33,560 bases of DNA from Comamonadaceae bacterium (GTDB lineage: Bacteria > Pseudomonadota > Gammaproteobacteria > Burkholderiales > Burkholderiaceae_C): assembly GCA_947374485.1 (NCBI GenBank), contig CANCCF010000026.1:1-33560 (forward strand). Reading direction: 5' to 3'. The translations under genes and the position numbers were made by a program. The notes beneath the pieces are model-generated. The model ran no database searches. It was given only the letters and a program-made list of their open reading frames with translations, and was not told the DNA's origin. Of this stretch, positions 21,712-29,404 are shown piece after piece. The stretch's first letter is position 1. Each line of letters begins with the position of its first letter.

Positions 21712-23403
21712 ATGTCTGCCAATGCCCTTTTGAAAACCCAGCCCGTGGTGGCCCTGACCGGCGCTGCGCAATTTGATTCGCCAAGGCTTGCCAAACTGTC
21801 CGGGCAATTCGGCGCCGACATTGCCTGGCGCGCGGCCTGCTTCGAGCAGGGCATTGCCGCTGCGGCGGCGGGCACATCGGGCGCGTTTTCAGTGGGCCTG
21901 AACGATGGCCTGGGGCGGACCTCACTGGCAGTGGACCGCTTTGCCATCCACTCCCTGTGCTACCGCGTGGACCAGGGCGAGCTGCGCTTTGCCCCGCGCG
22001 CCGACATGCTGACCGACACCCACACCGAGATTGATCCACAGGCGATTTTTGACTACCTGTTCTTCCACACCATCCCCTCACCGGGCACGATCTACAAGGG
22101 CATCTACCGGCTGCCACCGGCGCACTGCGCCGAGTATGAAAACGGCGCGCTGTCGGTGCGGCCGTATTGGGAGCCCCGGTTTGCCGAGCCGCGCAAGGCC
22201 CGCTTTGCCGAGCTGCGCGAGGAATTTTTGCAGCTGCTGCGCGGCGCAGTGGCGGCCCAGCTGGACGGCAGCAAACCCGCCTGCTTCCTGAGCGGCGGCA
22301 CCGACAGTTCCACCGTGGCCGGCCTGATTGGTGCGGTCTCGGGCCAGCGTGCGGCCACCTATTCGATTGGCTTCGATGCCAGCGGCTACGACGAGATGGA
22401 ATATGCACGCCTGGCGGCCAAACACTTTGGCACCACCCACCAGGTGCACTACCTCACGCCGGACGATTTGCTGCGCAGCATCCGCCGCGTGGCCACGCAC
22501 TACGACCAGCCCTTTGGCAATTCGTCGGCCCTGCCCGCCTACTGGTGCGCCAGCATGGCGCGCGCCGACGGCGTGAGCCAGCTGTTGGCGGGCGACGGCG
22601 GCGACGAGCTGTTTGGCGGCAACACACGCTACGCCCGCCAGCGTGTGCTGGGCTGGTATGGCGCCCTGCCCGGCATGATGCGCACCCACCTGATGGAGCC
22701 CGCGCTGGACAACGCCACCGCGCGCCGCCTGCCGCTGGTGCGCAAGGCCGCAAGCTATGTGGACCAGGCCCGGGTGGCGCTGCCCGAGCGGCTCAACCTC
22801 TACAACCTGCTCAACCGCCTGGGCATGGAGCGGGTGTTCGCGCCCGATTTCCTGCAGAGGGTGGACCCGATGGCGGCCCCGGCCCAGCAGTGGCAGATTT
22901 GGCAAAACGCCTGCACTGACAGCCCGCTGCAACGCAACCTGGCTTTTGATTGGCGCTACACCCTGGCCGAGAACGATCTGCCCAAGGTCTGTGGCACGGC
23001 CGCCCTGGCCGGTGTGGGCGTGGGCTTCCCGCTGCTGGACCAGCGCCTGCTCGACTTCTCGCTGCGCCTGCCCGCGGCCTACAAGCTCAAAGGACTCAAG
23101 CTGCGTTGGTTCTTCAAGGAGGCCTTGCGCGGCTTTTTGCCCGAGCCGATTCTGCGCAAGAAGAAACACGGCTTTGGCCTGCCCTTTGGCATCTGGGCCT
23201 GCCAGCACGCAGGCCTGCACCGCATGGCCAGCGATTCACTGCGCGCCCTGGGTGAGCGCGGCATTGTGCGGCGCGATTTCATCCACACCCTGCTTGACGT
23301 GCACCTGCAGCAGCACCCCGGCTACTACGGCGAAATGGTCTGGCTGCTGATGGTGCTGGAGCAGTGGCTGCAGGCCCATGCACCCCACTACCGCGCGCAC
23401 TGA
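21712..23403 (+). CDS. Asparagine-synthase-like enzyme lacking the glutaminase Cys
   Basis: A 563-residue protein. The synthetase half is complete: PP-loop LSGGTDSSTVAG (about 193-204), LLAGDGGDELFGGN, and the C-terminal GVGFPLLDQRLLDFSLRLP and KKKHGFGLPFG segments of AsnB-type enzymes. The N-terminal glutaminase-like region is degenerate: the protein starts MSANALLK instead of Met-Cys-Gly, so the catalytic Cys is missing and glutamine hydrolysis is unlikely. It may use ammonia, or adenylate and amidate a sugar or other carboxylate, as in other polysaccharide loci. AGGAG precedes the ATG, 22 bases after the flippase gene. It converges on the propeller-like gene, with 3 bases between the stops. 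Confidence 0.9.
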   Translation: MSANALLKTQPVVALTGAAQFDSPRLAKLSGQFGADIAWRAACFEQGIAAAAAGTSGAFSVGLNDGLGRTSLAVDRFAIHSLCYRVDQGELRFAPRADMLTDTHTEIDPQAIFDYLFFHTIPSPGTIYKGIYRLPPAHCAEYENGALSVRPYWEPRFAEPRKARFAELREEFLQLLRGAVAAQLDGSKPACFLSGGTDSSTVAGLIGAVSGQRAATYSIGFDASGYDEMEYARLAAKHFGTTHQVHYLTPDDLLRSIRRVATHYDQPFGNSSALPAYWCASMARADGVSQLLAGDGGDELFGGNTRYARQRVLGWYGALPGMMRTHLMEPALDNATARRLPLVRKAASYVDQARVALPERLNLYNLLNRLGMERVFAPDFLQRVDPMAAPAQQWQIWQNACTDSPLQRNLAFDWRYTLAENDLPKVCGTAALAGVGVGFPLLDQRLLDFSLRLPAAYKLKGLKLRWFFKEALRGFLPEPILRKKKHGFGLPFGIWACQHAGLHRMASDSLRALGERGIVRRDFIHTLLDVHLQQHPGYYGEMVWLLMVLEQWLQAHAPHYRAH

Positions 23404-23406
23404 GCC

Positions 23407-24753
23407 TCAGGTACCCAAGGGCCTGTAGGCCAGCACGGGCGCGGTGCTGCTGGCCATCCAGACAAAGCAGCGCGCGGCCTGGCAGTAGCTCCAGCGTTTG
23501 CCCACTACCCGCGCGGTGGGAAACTCCCGCGGCTCAGAACCCACGCTGCCCGCCAAAGGCTGGCGTGTCACCGTCCATTCGGCGGACAGCTTGTCGGGTA
23601 CCTGCAGCGCATAGACCGCCGCGCGGTCGGCCGGGCTCAGCAGCACAAAGGCGCCTTGCTCGGGCACCTGGTCAAAGGCCAGCGAGGCATCTGCCACGGC
23701 GGGTATGCGCTGCGACAGCGCCGGTGTGAACCAGCCGGCCTGCGGCTCTGTGCAGCGCAAAAAGGCCAGCGCCGCCTCGCCCTTGACGGAGCCTGTCAGC
23801 AGCAGCACGTCATGCACCGGGTCGTAGCGCATGGTGGCGCTGTCCGGGTCGGCGTAGGGCGCCAGCCCGGCCCCTGCGCCCAGGGCCACGGACTCCTGCC
23901 GCGCCGAGGCCAGGTCCAGGTAGCGGATATGCCCGGGCGCCGAGGTCAGGCTGGCCAGCCACCACACACGCTTGCGCCGCGTGTCCAGCGCCGAGCAGCT
24001 GCCGGGTGCCAGGTAGTTGACGGGCGCGTTGTTGGAGGCGCGCACCCAATGCCCATCGCGCATCCCTGTGGTCGTGAAGTCAAGGCGGTGCGCCCAGCCG
24101 GTGTTGCAGGAAACATTCACGTGCACCGCAAAGCTGGCCACCCGCAAGAGCGAGCCGCAGGCCGCACCGCCCGCCTCTGGCGGCACGATGGCCAGGGTGT
24201 CATAGGTGTGGCCCGCGCCGGGTTGGCCGTCACCGTACTCGCAGTGCGCCACATCAAAGCCCAGGTCGGTGGACTTGCGCATGTCGGCCCAGTAGTGCCC
24301 ACCATTGGCAGGCGTGGGGTTGGAGACGCGCTTGAAAGCCAGGTCATTGAGGTCCAGCAGCACCACGCTGTTGTCAAAGGTGGCCGAGTGCCCGCCGCCA
24401 TGGAACACCATGGCGCCATAGCTGCCCCAATACGGGTTGAAGACGCCGCCCGAGTAATCGTCCACCAGCTTGCCAAAGGCGTAGTCCCAATCCGGCAGGT
24501 GGCTGTTTTGAGATAGAAAAGTGTTGCGGGTGGCCAGCACGCGCAGGCTGCCGGGCACACGGGGCGCCCAGTCGGGCAGCGGCGGCAAACCGGCTGCGGC
24601 GGGGCTTGCCACTTGGGCAGCCTGCGCTGCATGGCCAGCGTTGCACAGGGCAAGGCTGGCCAGGGCGCCCATGCCGAGCGGGCTCGCCAAAGCGCAGCCG
24701 CTGCCCTGCAAAAACTGCCTGCGCTGCCAGTGTGGCCCTGTGGTGTCTGCCAT
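23407..24753 (-). CDS. Tat-exported propeller-like protein of unknown function
   Basis: A 448-residue protein with a twin-arginine signal (RRQFLQG, Arg11-Arg12, then an Ala-rich hydrophobic stretch to about residue 50). The mature part has repeated beta-strand blocks with Gly-Gly turns (YGAMVFHGGGHS, FDNSVVLLDLNDL, RYDPVHDVLLLTG), suggestive of a Kelch or galactose-oxidase-like beta-propeller. Several Cys residues could form disulfides. I do not recognise a precise family or active site. It diverges from the other Tat-exported gene at 24882 across a gap with a TGCG-N4-CGCA site, so both are likely controlled together. The ATG at 24753 is chosen because it places the twin arginines normally. 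Confidence 0.78.
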   Translation of the reverse strand: MADTTGPHWQRRQFLQGSGCALASPLGMGALASLALCNAGHAAQAAQVASPAAAGLPPLPDWAPRVPGSLRVLATRNTFLSQNSHLPDWDYAFGKLVDDYSGGVFNPYWGSYGAMVFHGGGHSATFDNSVVLLDLNDLAFKRVSNPTPANGGHYWADMRKSTDLGFDVAHCEYGDGQPGAGHTYDTLAIVPPEAGGAACGSLLRVASFAVHVNVSCNTGWAHRLDFTTTGMRDGHWVRASNNAPVNYLAPGSCSALDTRRKRVWWLASLTSAPGHIRYLDLASARQESVALGAGAGLAPYADPDSATMRYDPVHDVLLLTGSVKGEAALAFLRCTEPQAGWFTPALSQRIPAVADASLAFDQVPEQGAFVLLSPADRAAVYALQVPDKLSAEWTVTRQPLAGSVGSEPREFPTARVVGKRWSYCQAARCFVWMASSTAPVLAYRPLGT

Positions 24754-24807
24754 GGCTAGCCCCCAATGCAAAGGCTGCAGGCTAGCTGCCAGGCCACGCC
24801 TTGGGTT

Positions 24808-24819
24808 TGCGTTTTCGCA
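24808..24819. promoter_or_regulatory. TGCG-N4-CGCA palindrome (site 4)
   Basis: TGCGTTTTCGCA, the exact reverse complement of the site at 16774-16785, midway between two divergent Tat-exported genes (55 and 63 bases from their starts). Confidence 0.6.
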
Positions 24820-24881
24820 GGGGCGTGACACCCCGGGTGTTCTTCAATGCCGGTTGCTTGTTACACGCAAAAGGTGGCCAC

Positions 24882-26480
24882 ATGGACAGACGGGACTTTG
24901 TCAGGTGCGGGGTGCTGGGCATCGCTGCGGTGGCAGACGCGCTGGCGCCAGCGCAGGCGCAAGCGGCAGCAGCCGAAAACGCACCGCCACCGCAATTCCT
25001 GACCTGGGACGCAGGCAGTGGCCCGGACCGCGCCTTCTGGAGCCAGAAACTCAACCTGCCCTGGGTGCACCCGGGTGTGGGCGATTGGCTCGACGCGCAC
25101 CAGCAACCGCAGGGCCAGCAACCCTATGCATCAGCCACCGTGGCCGCACCGGGCCCGGTCGAACTCAACGTCATGGCGCTGGTACAACGCTGGCAACGCA
25201 GTGGCGAGGTACGCGGCTTTTACCTGCGCACCACCGAGAACTTTCCCATCCGCTTTGCCGGGCGCAACCACAGCATGGCCAGCGCCCGCCCGGTGCTGCA
25301 CATCGAGACCGAAGGCACCAGTCTGGACCTGCCCTGCCAGAGCAACGCCAACTGGACCCCCAGCGCCTTCGGCGGCAAAGACACCCGCGAGGCTTTTTTG
25401 CTGGCCAACTTCCAGTGGATCGCCGCCCTGCACTTCGACCTGGCCGCACTCAAAGAGCCGGTGCGCAAAGCCAGCCTGCGGCTGCGCGCGCTGGCCCTCA
25501 CCAACCCAGGCCGCATCGACGTGCTGGAGATGGATCCGCCGCGCTTTCGCGTGGGCGCAGGCGGCCTGCCTGTGCAGCGCGGGCTGGCGCAGGGCTTTGT
25601 GTTTGACCGCGGCATTGCCAGCCACCCGGCAGTGCTGTTTGCCAGCGACTTTTCCGACCTGTCGCGCGCGCGCTGGCAGGTGGGAAACCCTGCGCAGGGC
25701 AGCCGCCAGGTGCGCGATGCGCACAGCGGCACCACCGTGCTGCACAGCCAGATTGGCGCGGGCCAGCTGCTGGGCTGCGACATGCAGCACAACGTCATTG
25801 GCGGCAAGCCCGACGGCACACCCGACCGGGTGGAAACCGAGCTGTATGCGCGCTACTACGTGCTGCTCGAAGACGACTGGGGTTCGGAGGTGGACGCCAA
25901 CAAGATGCCCGGCTGGGACGCCCGCATGGGCTGGTGGAACCCGGTGGGCTACTGGCAAAGCACCACCGGCAACGGCGGCATACCCACCACCGGCCTGAAG
26001 GTGCGCAACGACACACGCAAGCGCTGGGAATACGAGGGTGCCTCCATGCGCGGCTTTTGCGGCATGCGCAGCAACGACGGCAACCCCTACGACCACCTGT
26101 TCTGGATGGGCAGCTACATCGAGCACCTTGACCAGGGCAGCGTCTACGGCGAGCCGCTGCCCTGGCCCGGCGTGCTCATCGACAAAGGGCGCTGGCACTG
26201 CATCGAACAGCGCCTGCGCATGAACCGCATCACCGGCCCCTTTGACGCCCTGGGCAACGGCACGGCTGCACACGACGGCCAATACACGGTCTGGATGGAC
26301 GGCGTGCAGGCTTTCGAGCGCAGCAACCTCGCCTGGCGCCGCCACCCCGAAATGGGCATACAGGGCTTCTGGCTCGACTGGTACCACGGCGGCATGCGCC
26401 CCCCCACGCACGACATGCGCTTTCGCATGGATGGGGTGGTGATTGCGCGCAGTTATATCGGGATGCGGGGGGAGGGGTAA
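24882..26480 (+). CDS. Tat-exported polysaccharide-lyase-14-like protein
   Basis: A 532-residue exported protein. The N-terminus MDRRDFVRCGVLG is a twin-arginine signal. The N-terminal half contains a beta-sandwich-like region; the C-terminal half (about 270-530) has the jelly-roll pattern I associate with polysaccharide lyase family 14-type proteins: ELYARYYVLLEDDW, KMPGWDARMGWWN, HCIEQRLRMN, QYTVWMDGVQ and WLDWYHGG. It probably cleaves or trims the exopolysaccharide made by this locus in the periplasm or outside the cell. The ATG at 24882 is preferred to the upstream in-frame start at 24801 because it gives a canonical Tat N-terminus with GGTGG upstream. The family is assigned by pattern only. 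Confidence 0.78.
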   Translation: MDRRDFVRCGVLGIAAVADALAPAQAQAAAAENAPPPQFLTWDAGSGPDRAFWSQKLNLPWVHPGVGDWLDAHQQPQGQQPYASATVAAPGPVELNVMALVQRWQRSGEVRGFYLRTTENFPIRFAGRNHSMASARPVLHIETEGTSLDLPCQSNANWTPSAFGGKDTREAFLLANFQWIAALHFDLAALKEPVRKASLRLRALALTNPGRIDVLEMDPPRFRVGAGGLPVQRGLAQGFVFDRGIASHPAVLFASDFSDLSRARWQVGNPAQGSRQVRDAHSGTTVLHSQIGAGQLLGCDMQHNVIGGKPDGTPDRVETELYARYYVLLEDDWGSEVDANKMPGWDARMGWWNPVGYWQSTTGNGGIPTTGLKVRNDTRKRWEYEGASMRGFCGMRSNDGNPYDHLFWMGSYIEHLDQGSVYGEPLPWPGVLIDKGRWHCIEQRLRMNRITGPFDALGNGTAAHDGQYTVWMDGVQAFERSNLAWRRHPEMGIQGFWLDWYHGGMRPPTHDMRFRMDGVVIARSYIGMRGEG

Positions 26481-26701
26481 CGTGTTGGGCCACCGAAGCA
26501 TGAGGCGTAAGCAGGCTGACTGCAGCCACGCAAGGGGGAATCCGGGATGTCGGCATTGCCGCGTCAGGAGTCATCGGAATTTCGATCGGGAGCAACTCTG
26601 AAGGGCTGGCTACTGGCATTCCCGTGCGGCCGCTTTCTGGCAGCCCAGTTCAATTCCAATTTGGAGCCGTTCGTGACGCTGGGCTCCGAGCAGACCCGTC
26701 C

Positions 26702-28216
26702 TCACAAACAGCGGTCGATCGTCCCATTGGTCGCACCACAGACCATGGCTTGCCAGACGTCCTTCGTGTGGAAGTAGCCGGAATGAGCCACCGCAGGGTC
26801 CTCAAAGATCAGAATAGGGGTGGCGTTCGGTACAAACACATTGACCAAATCGACGTGTGAATCGCAGTGTTCCTGATCTTTGCCGGCATCCCCATACCAT
26901 GGCGGAATGTGCCAATTCAACAGGTCGTTGGTATCGTTGAAGGCCACAATGCGCAGTTCATCGGCGCCCGAAGCTACAAGGCCATTTGCTCCCTTGGTGC
27001 TCAGGCCAGAGTGCAGGCCGATCAGATCTGCGCGTACAGCACCATACTGGGTGATGATCGATTTGCACGTTGATACCCTGGTGCTCGATACAACACCGTT
27101 CATGGCCGTCACTTGTTGTGGCAGGTCAATAAGGTTCGGCTGCTCCGTATCTGCAGAATTCACGCTGTGCTCGATTTGAGATAGTCCAATGAGCGACACC
27201 TGGTTGGCCATCATGTAGATGCCAGCTGTCTTTTCGATGATGTGATTGGTCAGCTTTGAGGGATTTGAGTTCTTGGCAAACCAACGGTGGAAAGGTGAGG
27301 GAAGCATCTCGGCATCCGAGTCTGTGCTGGCAATGAGGCCCTTGAGGGCAACATGATTGGCGGCTTCCACGCCATCGTAATTTCGCAGGTTGAGCAGTGT
27401 GTCGAACACGATCCGACTTCCGAGGCTGTGGGTCACAAAGATGTATTGCATTTTGGAAAGGCTTTCAGGGACATCTTGGGGCCAGACGCACTGCTTATCG
27501 GCGTAATCACCTGTTGATACATGGCACAGGACGTCAGCCACACCGCGCTGGATGATCTTGCCGTAGGTTCCTGAGTACAGCACGGCGTCCGAAAGTTTTC
27601 GGTCGAGAAGGCCTTCTTTGAGAGCCCTGTTAATCCAAACACGCTTGGTCGGCATGTTGTCGGCGCCAACTTCATGTGGAAGGGCTGCGACGCAATCAGG
27701 GTTGTGCACGGAGTCCTGTGAGGCAGGAATTGCCGTCGGAGAGTCGTATCCCAGCTGACTACTCTTGATCCAACTGGTCAAAGCCGACCAGGTGATGGCC
27801 ACAGCGTGCACAGGCATTGCCTGCTTTCCGCCAGGGATGGCCAAAGTGTAGTCCTTTACTTGGTAAACCATCTGCGAGGTGGTGTCTTTCGTGGTGGCCG
27901 TGCCATTGTTCGCTGTGAGATTGCTGGCATTTGAGACGTACTCTTTTGCGCCACCGTTATCGACAGGTGTCAGACCCAAATACTTCAAGGTTTCATCCTT
28001 GAGCCAACCAGTGTTCGGGTTCAGCGCGTATTTCGGGCAGTGATCTCCCACGCCATGGACAAATACCAGCTGGATGCTTTCGGTGTTGCTACCAATCAGT
28101 TTGTTTAACGGCTTCACATCCTTGTGGCCAAGAACGGAAGGCAGCGTTGTGCACCCTATTAACAAGGCTACGGCCACACCCACACAGCCGGTTACTAGCC
28201 AGTTTGAACTCGCCAT
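26702..28216 (-). CDS. Lipoprotein of alpha/beta-hydrolase type, atypical base composition
   Basis: A 504-residue predicted lipoprotein: signal ending in lipobox LLIGC (Cys22). It has an alpha/beta-hydrolase layout with an oxyanion-type VFVHGVGDH (about 51-59) and a nucleophile elbow FVTHSLGSR (Ser264), where Thr replaces the first Gly of GxSxG. Many Asn, Thr and Asp residues and several Cys suggest an extracytoplasmic protein. The ATG at 28216 has a strong GGGGGAG ribosome site. Base composition differs from neighbours: one 60-base line counted by eye has 33 G/C here against 46 in the asparagine-synthase gene. It sits alone between the two arms of the exopolysaccharide locus, suggesting insertion by transfer. 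The substrate is unknown; lipase or esterase is possible. Confidence 0.8.
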   Translation of the reverse strand: MASSNWLVTGCVGVAVALLIGCTTLPSVLGHKDVKPLNKLIGSNTESIQLVFVHGVGDHCPKYALNPNTGWLKDETLKYLGLTPVDNGGAKEYVSNASNLTANNGTATTKDTTSQMVYQVKDYTLAIPGGKQAMPVHAVAITWSALTSWIKSSQLGYDSPTAIPASQDSVHNPDCVAALPHEVGADNMPTKRVWINRALKEGLLDRKLSDAVLYSGTYGKIIQRGVADVLCHVSTGDYADKQCVWPQDVPESLSKMQYIFVTHSLGSRIVFDTLLNLRNYDGVEAANHVALKGLIASTDSDAEMLPSPFHRWFAKNSNPSKLTNHIIEKTAGIYMMANQVSLIGLSQIEHSVNSADTEQPNLIDLPQQVTAMNGVVSSTRVSTCKSIITQYGAVRADLIGLHSGLSTKGANGLVASGADELRIVAFNDTNDLLNWHIPPWYGDAGKDQEHCDSHVDLVNVFVPNATPILIFEDPAVAHSGYFHTKDVWQAMVCGATNGTIDRCL

Positions 28217-28252
28217 TTGAACTCCCCCTGATATGTTCGTTTGTATCAATTT

Positions 28253-28281
28253 AATGTGCACTCACAGTGGCAACATGTCAA
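28253..28281 (-). promoter_or_regulatory. Possible sigma-70 promoter of the lipoprotein hydrolase
   Basis: The minus strand has a perfect TTGACA (28281-28276) followed after 17 bases by CACATT, a weak -10 match (3 of 6), 37 bases before the ATG at 28216. Its presence fits the view that this gene has its own unit. Confidence 0.3.
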
Positions 28282-28441
28282 CCGTGATTTGCTAGCAAAG
28301 GCTCTTGCGGCGCAAGCCGCGTTCTGGCGGAGAATTCTTGCAAGCGGACAAGTCATTGAGCGACCCGTCCAATCTGCCGCACGTTGCACGCCCCGGTGGT
28401 TCTGAAAATCATCCAGCCAGCATCCTGCCTTCGGGGGGACC

Positions 28442-29404
28442 TCAGGCACCCCCCGAGCCCCTGCGCAAATTCCCCACCATACGCAGCCCAAAGCGCAGCC
28501 CGCCGCGCTCCCAGGGCGTGTAGCGGGGTAGCTGCAGCAAGTCGCTGCCCACAGCGGCAGCACCCGGCGCGGTGGACACGGCGGCAGTGAAGCCGGCGGC
28601 GCGCGCCATGGCCACGTGGCTCGCGTAAAAGTCGGTGCCGGGCTTGCCGTTGGGGTAGGCGAACAGGGTTACCGGCTCGCCGCCCAGGCGGTCTTCGAGC
28701 ATGCGTTTGCTGTGGGCTATTTCCCACCCTGCCTGTGCCGCGTCGCATTGCGCCAGGATGGGGTGCGAGACGGTGTGCGCGCCTATGTGCATGCCGCTGG
28801 CTTGCAGCAGCGGCAATTGCTCGGAGTGCAGCATCAGCCTGCGCGGCAGCAGCACATCGGCAGCTTGCACCACTTGGTCCACGGCTTGCAGGCGCACTTT
28901 GCCGGGCAGGTATTTGATGGCCTTGAGCAGTGTGTCGATGGCGTGGCGGCGCTGGGCCTGGGTGCGCAAATTGAAAGTGCCGAGCTGTGCCTCGCGCAGG
29001 TCGAGTTGCAAGTGACGGGTGCGGCGCACGGACTCGATCACCGAGTCGTTCCACATGCGCCCGCCGTCGAGGTAGCCACTGGCCACAAAGCAGGTGGCGC
29101 ACAGGCCGTAGTGCTGCAGCACCGGCAGGGCCTGGCTGGCGTTGTCGGCATAGCCGTCGTCAAAGGTGATGGCCAGTGCGCGGGCAGGCAGCGTGCCCGC
29201 TGCGAGTTGCTGCACCGCGGTGGCGAGGGGCAGCACCTGGAACCACCGCTGCACCCAGCCCATCAGCCTGGCAAAGTGCCGCACATCGGGCAGTTCGGGG
29301 AACAGCGGGTCGGGCAAGGCCAGCACGCGGTGAAAAATCAGGATCGACAGGCGCGCGCCCCGGGCGCCGGGTGAGAGCACGCGCGCCAGGCTGCGGATGA
29401 TCAT
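28442..29404 (-). CDS. Polysaccharide deacetylase (NodB-type)
   Basis: A 320-residue carbohydrate esterase family 4-like deacetylase. The NodB motifs are clear: ITFDDGYADN (Asp82-Asp83) and the metal-binding pair in GAHTVSHP (His210, His214), with FAYPNGKPG further on. It removes acetyl groups from a polysaccharide or glycan intermediate; a similar gene is common in exosortase-A-type loci. No clear signal peptide: the N-terminus is short, basic and moderately hydrophobic. It overlaps the ligase gene by 4 bases and is the last gene of the minus-strand operon. About 225 bases without a gene separate it from the atypical lipoprotein. Confidence 0.92.
   Translation of the reverse strand: MIIRSLARVLSPGARGARLSILIFHRVLALPDPLFPELPDVRHFARLMGWVQRWFQVLPLATAVQQLAAGTLPARALAITFDDGYADNASQALPVLQHYGLCATCFVASGYLDGGRMWNDSVIESVRRTRHLQLDLREAQLGTFNLRTQAQRRHAIDTLLKAIKYLPGKVRLQAVDQVVQAADVLLPRRLMLHSEQLPLLQASGMHIGAHTVSHPILAQCDAAQAGWEIAHSKRMLEDRLGGEPVTLFAYPNGKPGTDFYASHVAMARAAGFTAAVSTAPGAAAVGSDLLQLPRYTPWERGGLRFGLRMVGNLRRGSGGA

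Noticed and set aside
26547..26777. 76-codon plus-strand frame between the lyase-like gene and the lipoprotein gene
   Set aside because: No ribosome site, overlaps the end of the lipoprotein gene, no recognisable motif.
28304..28316. CTTGCG-G-CGCAAG hairpin as another copy of the TGCG-N4-CGCA operator or a terminator
   Set aside because: Spacing between half-sites is one base instead of four, and no T-run follows on either strand.
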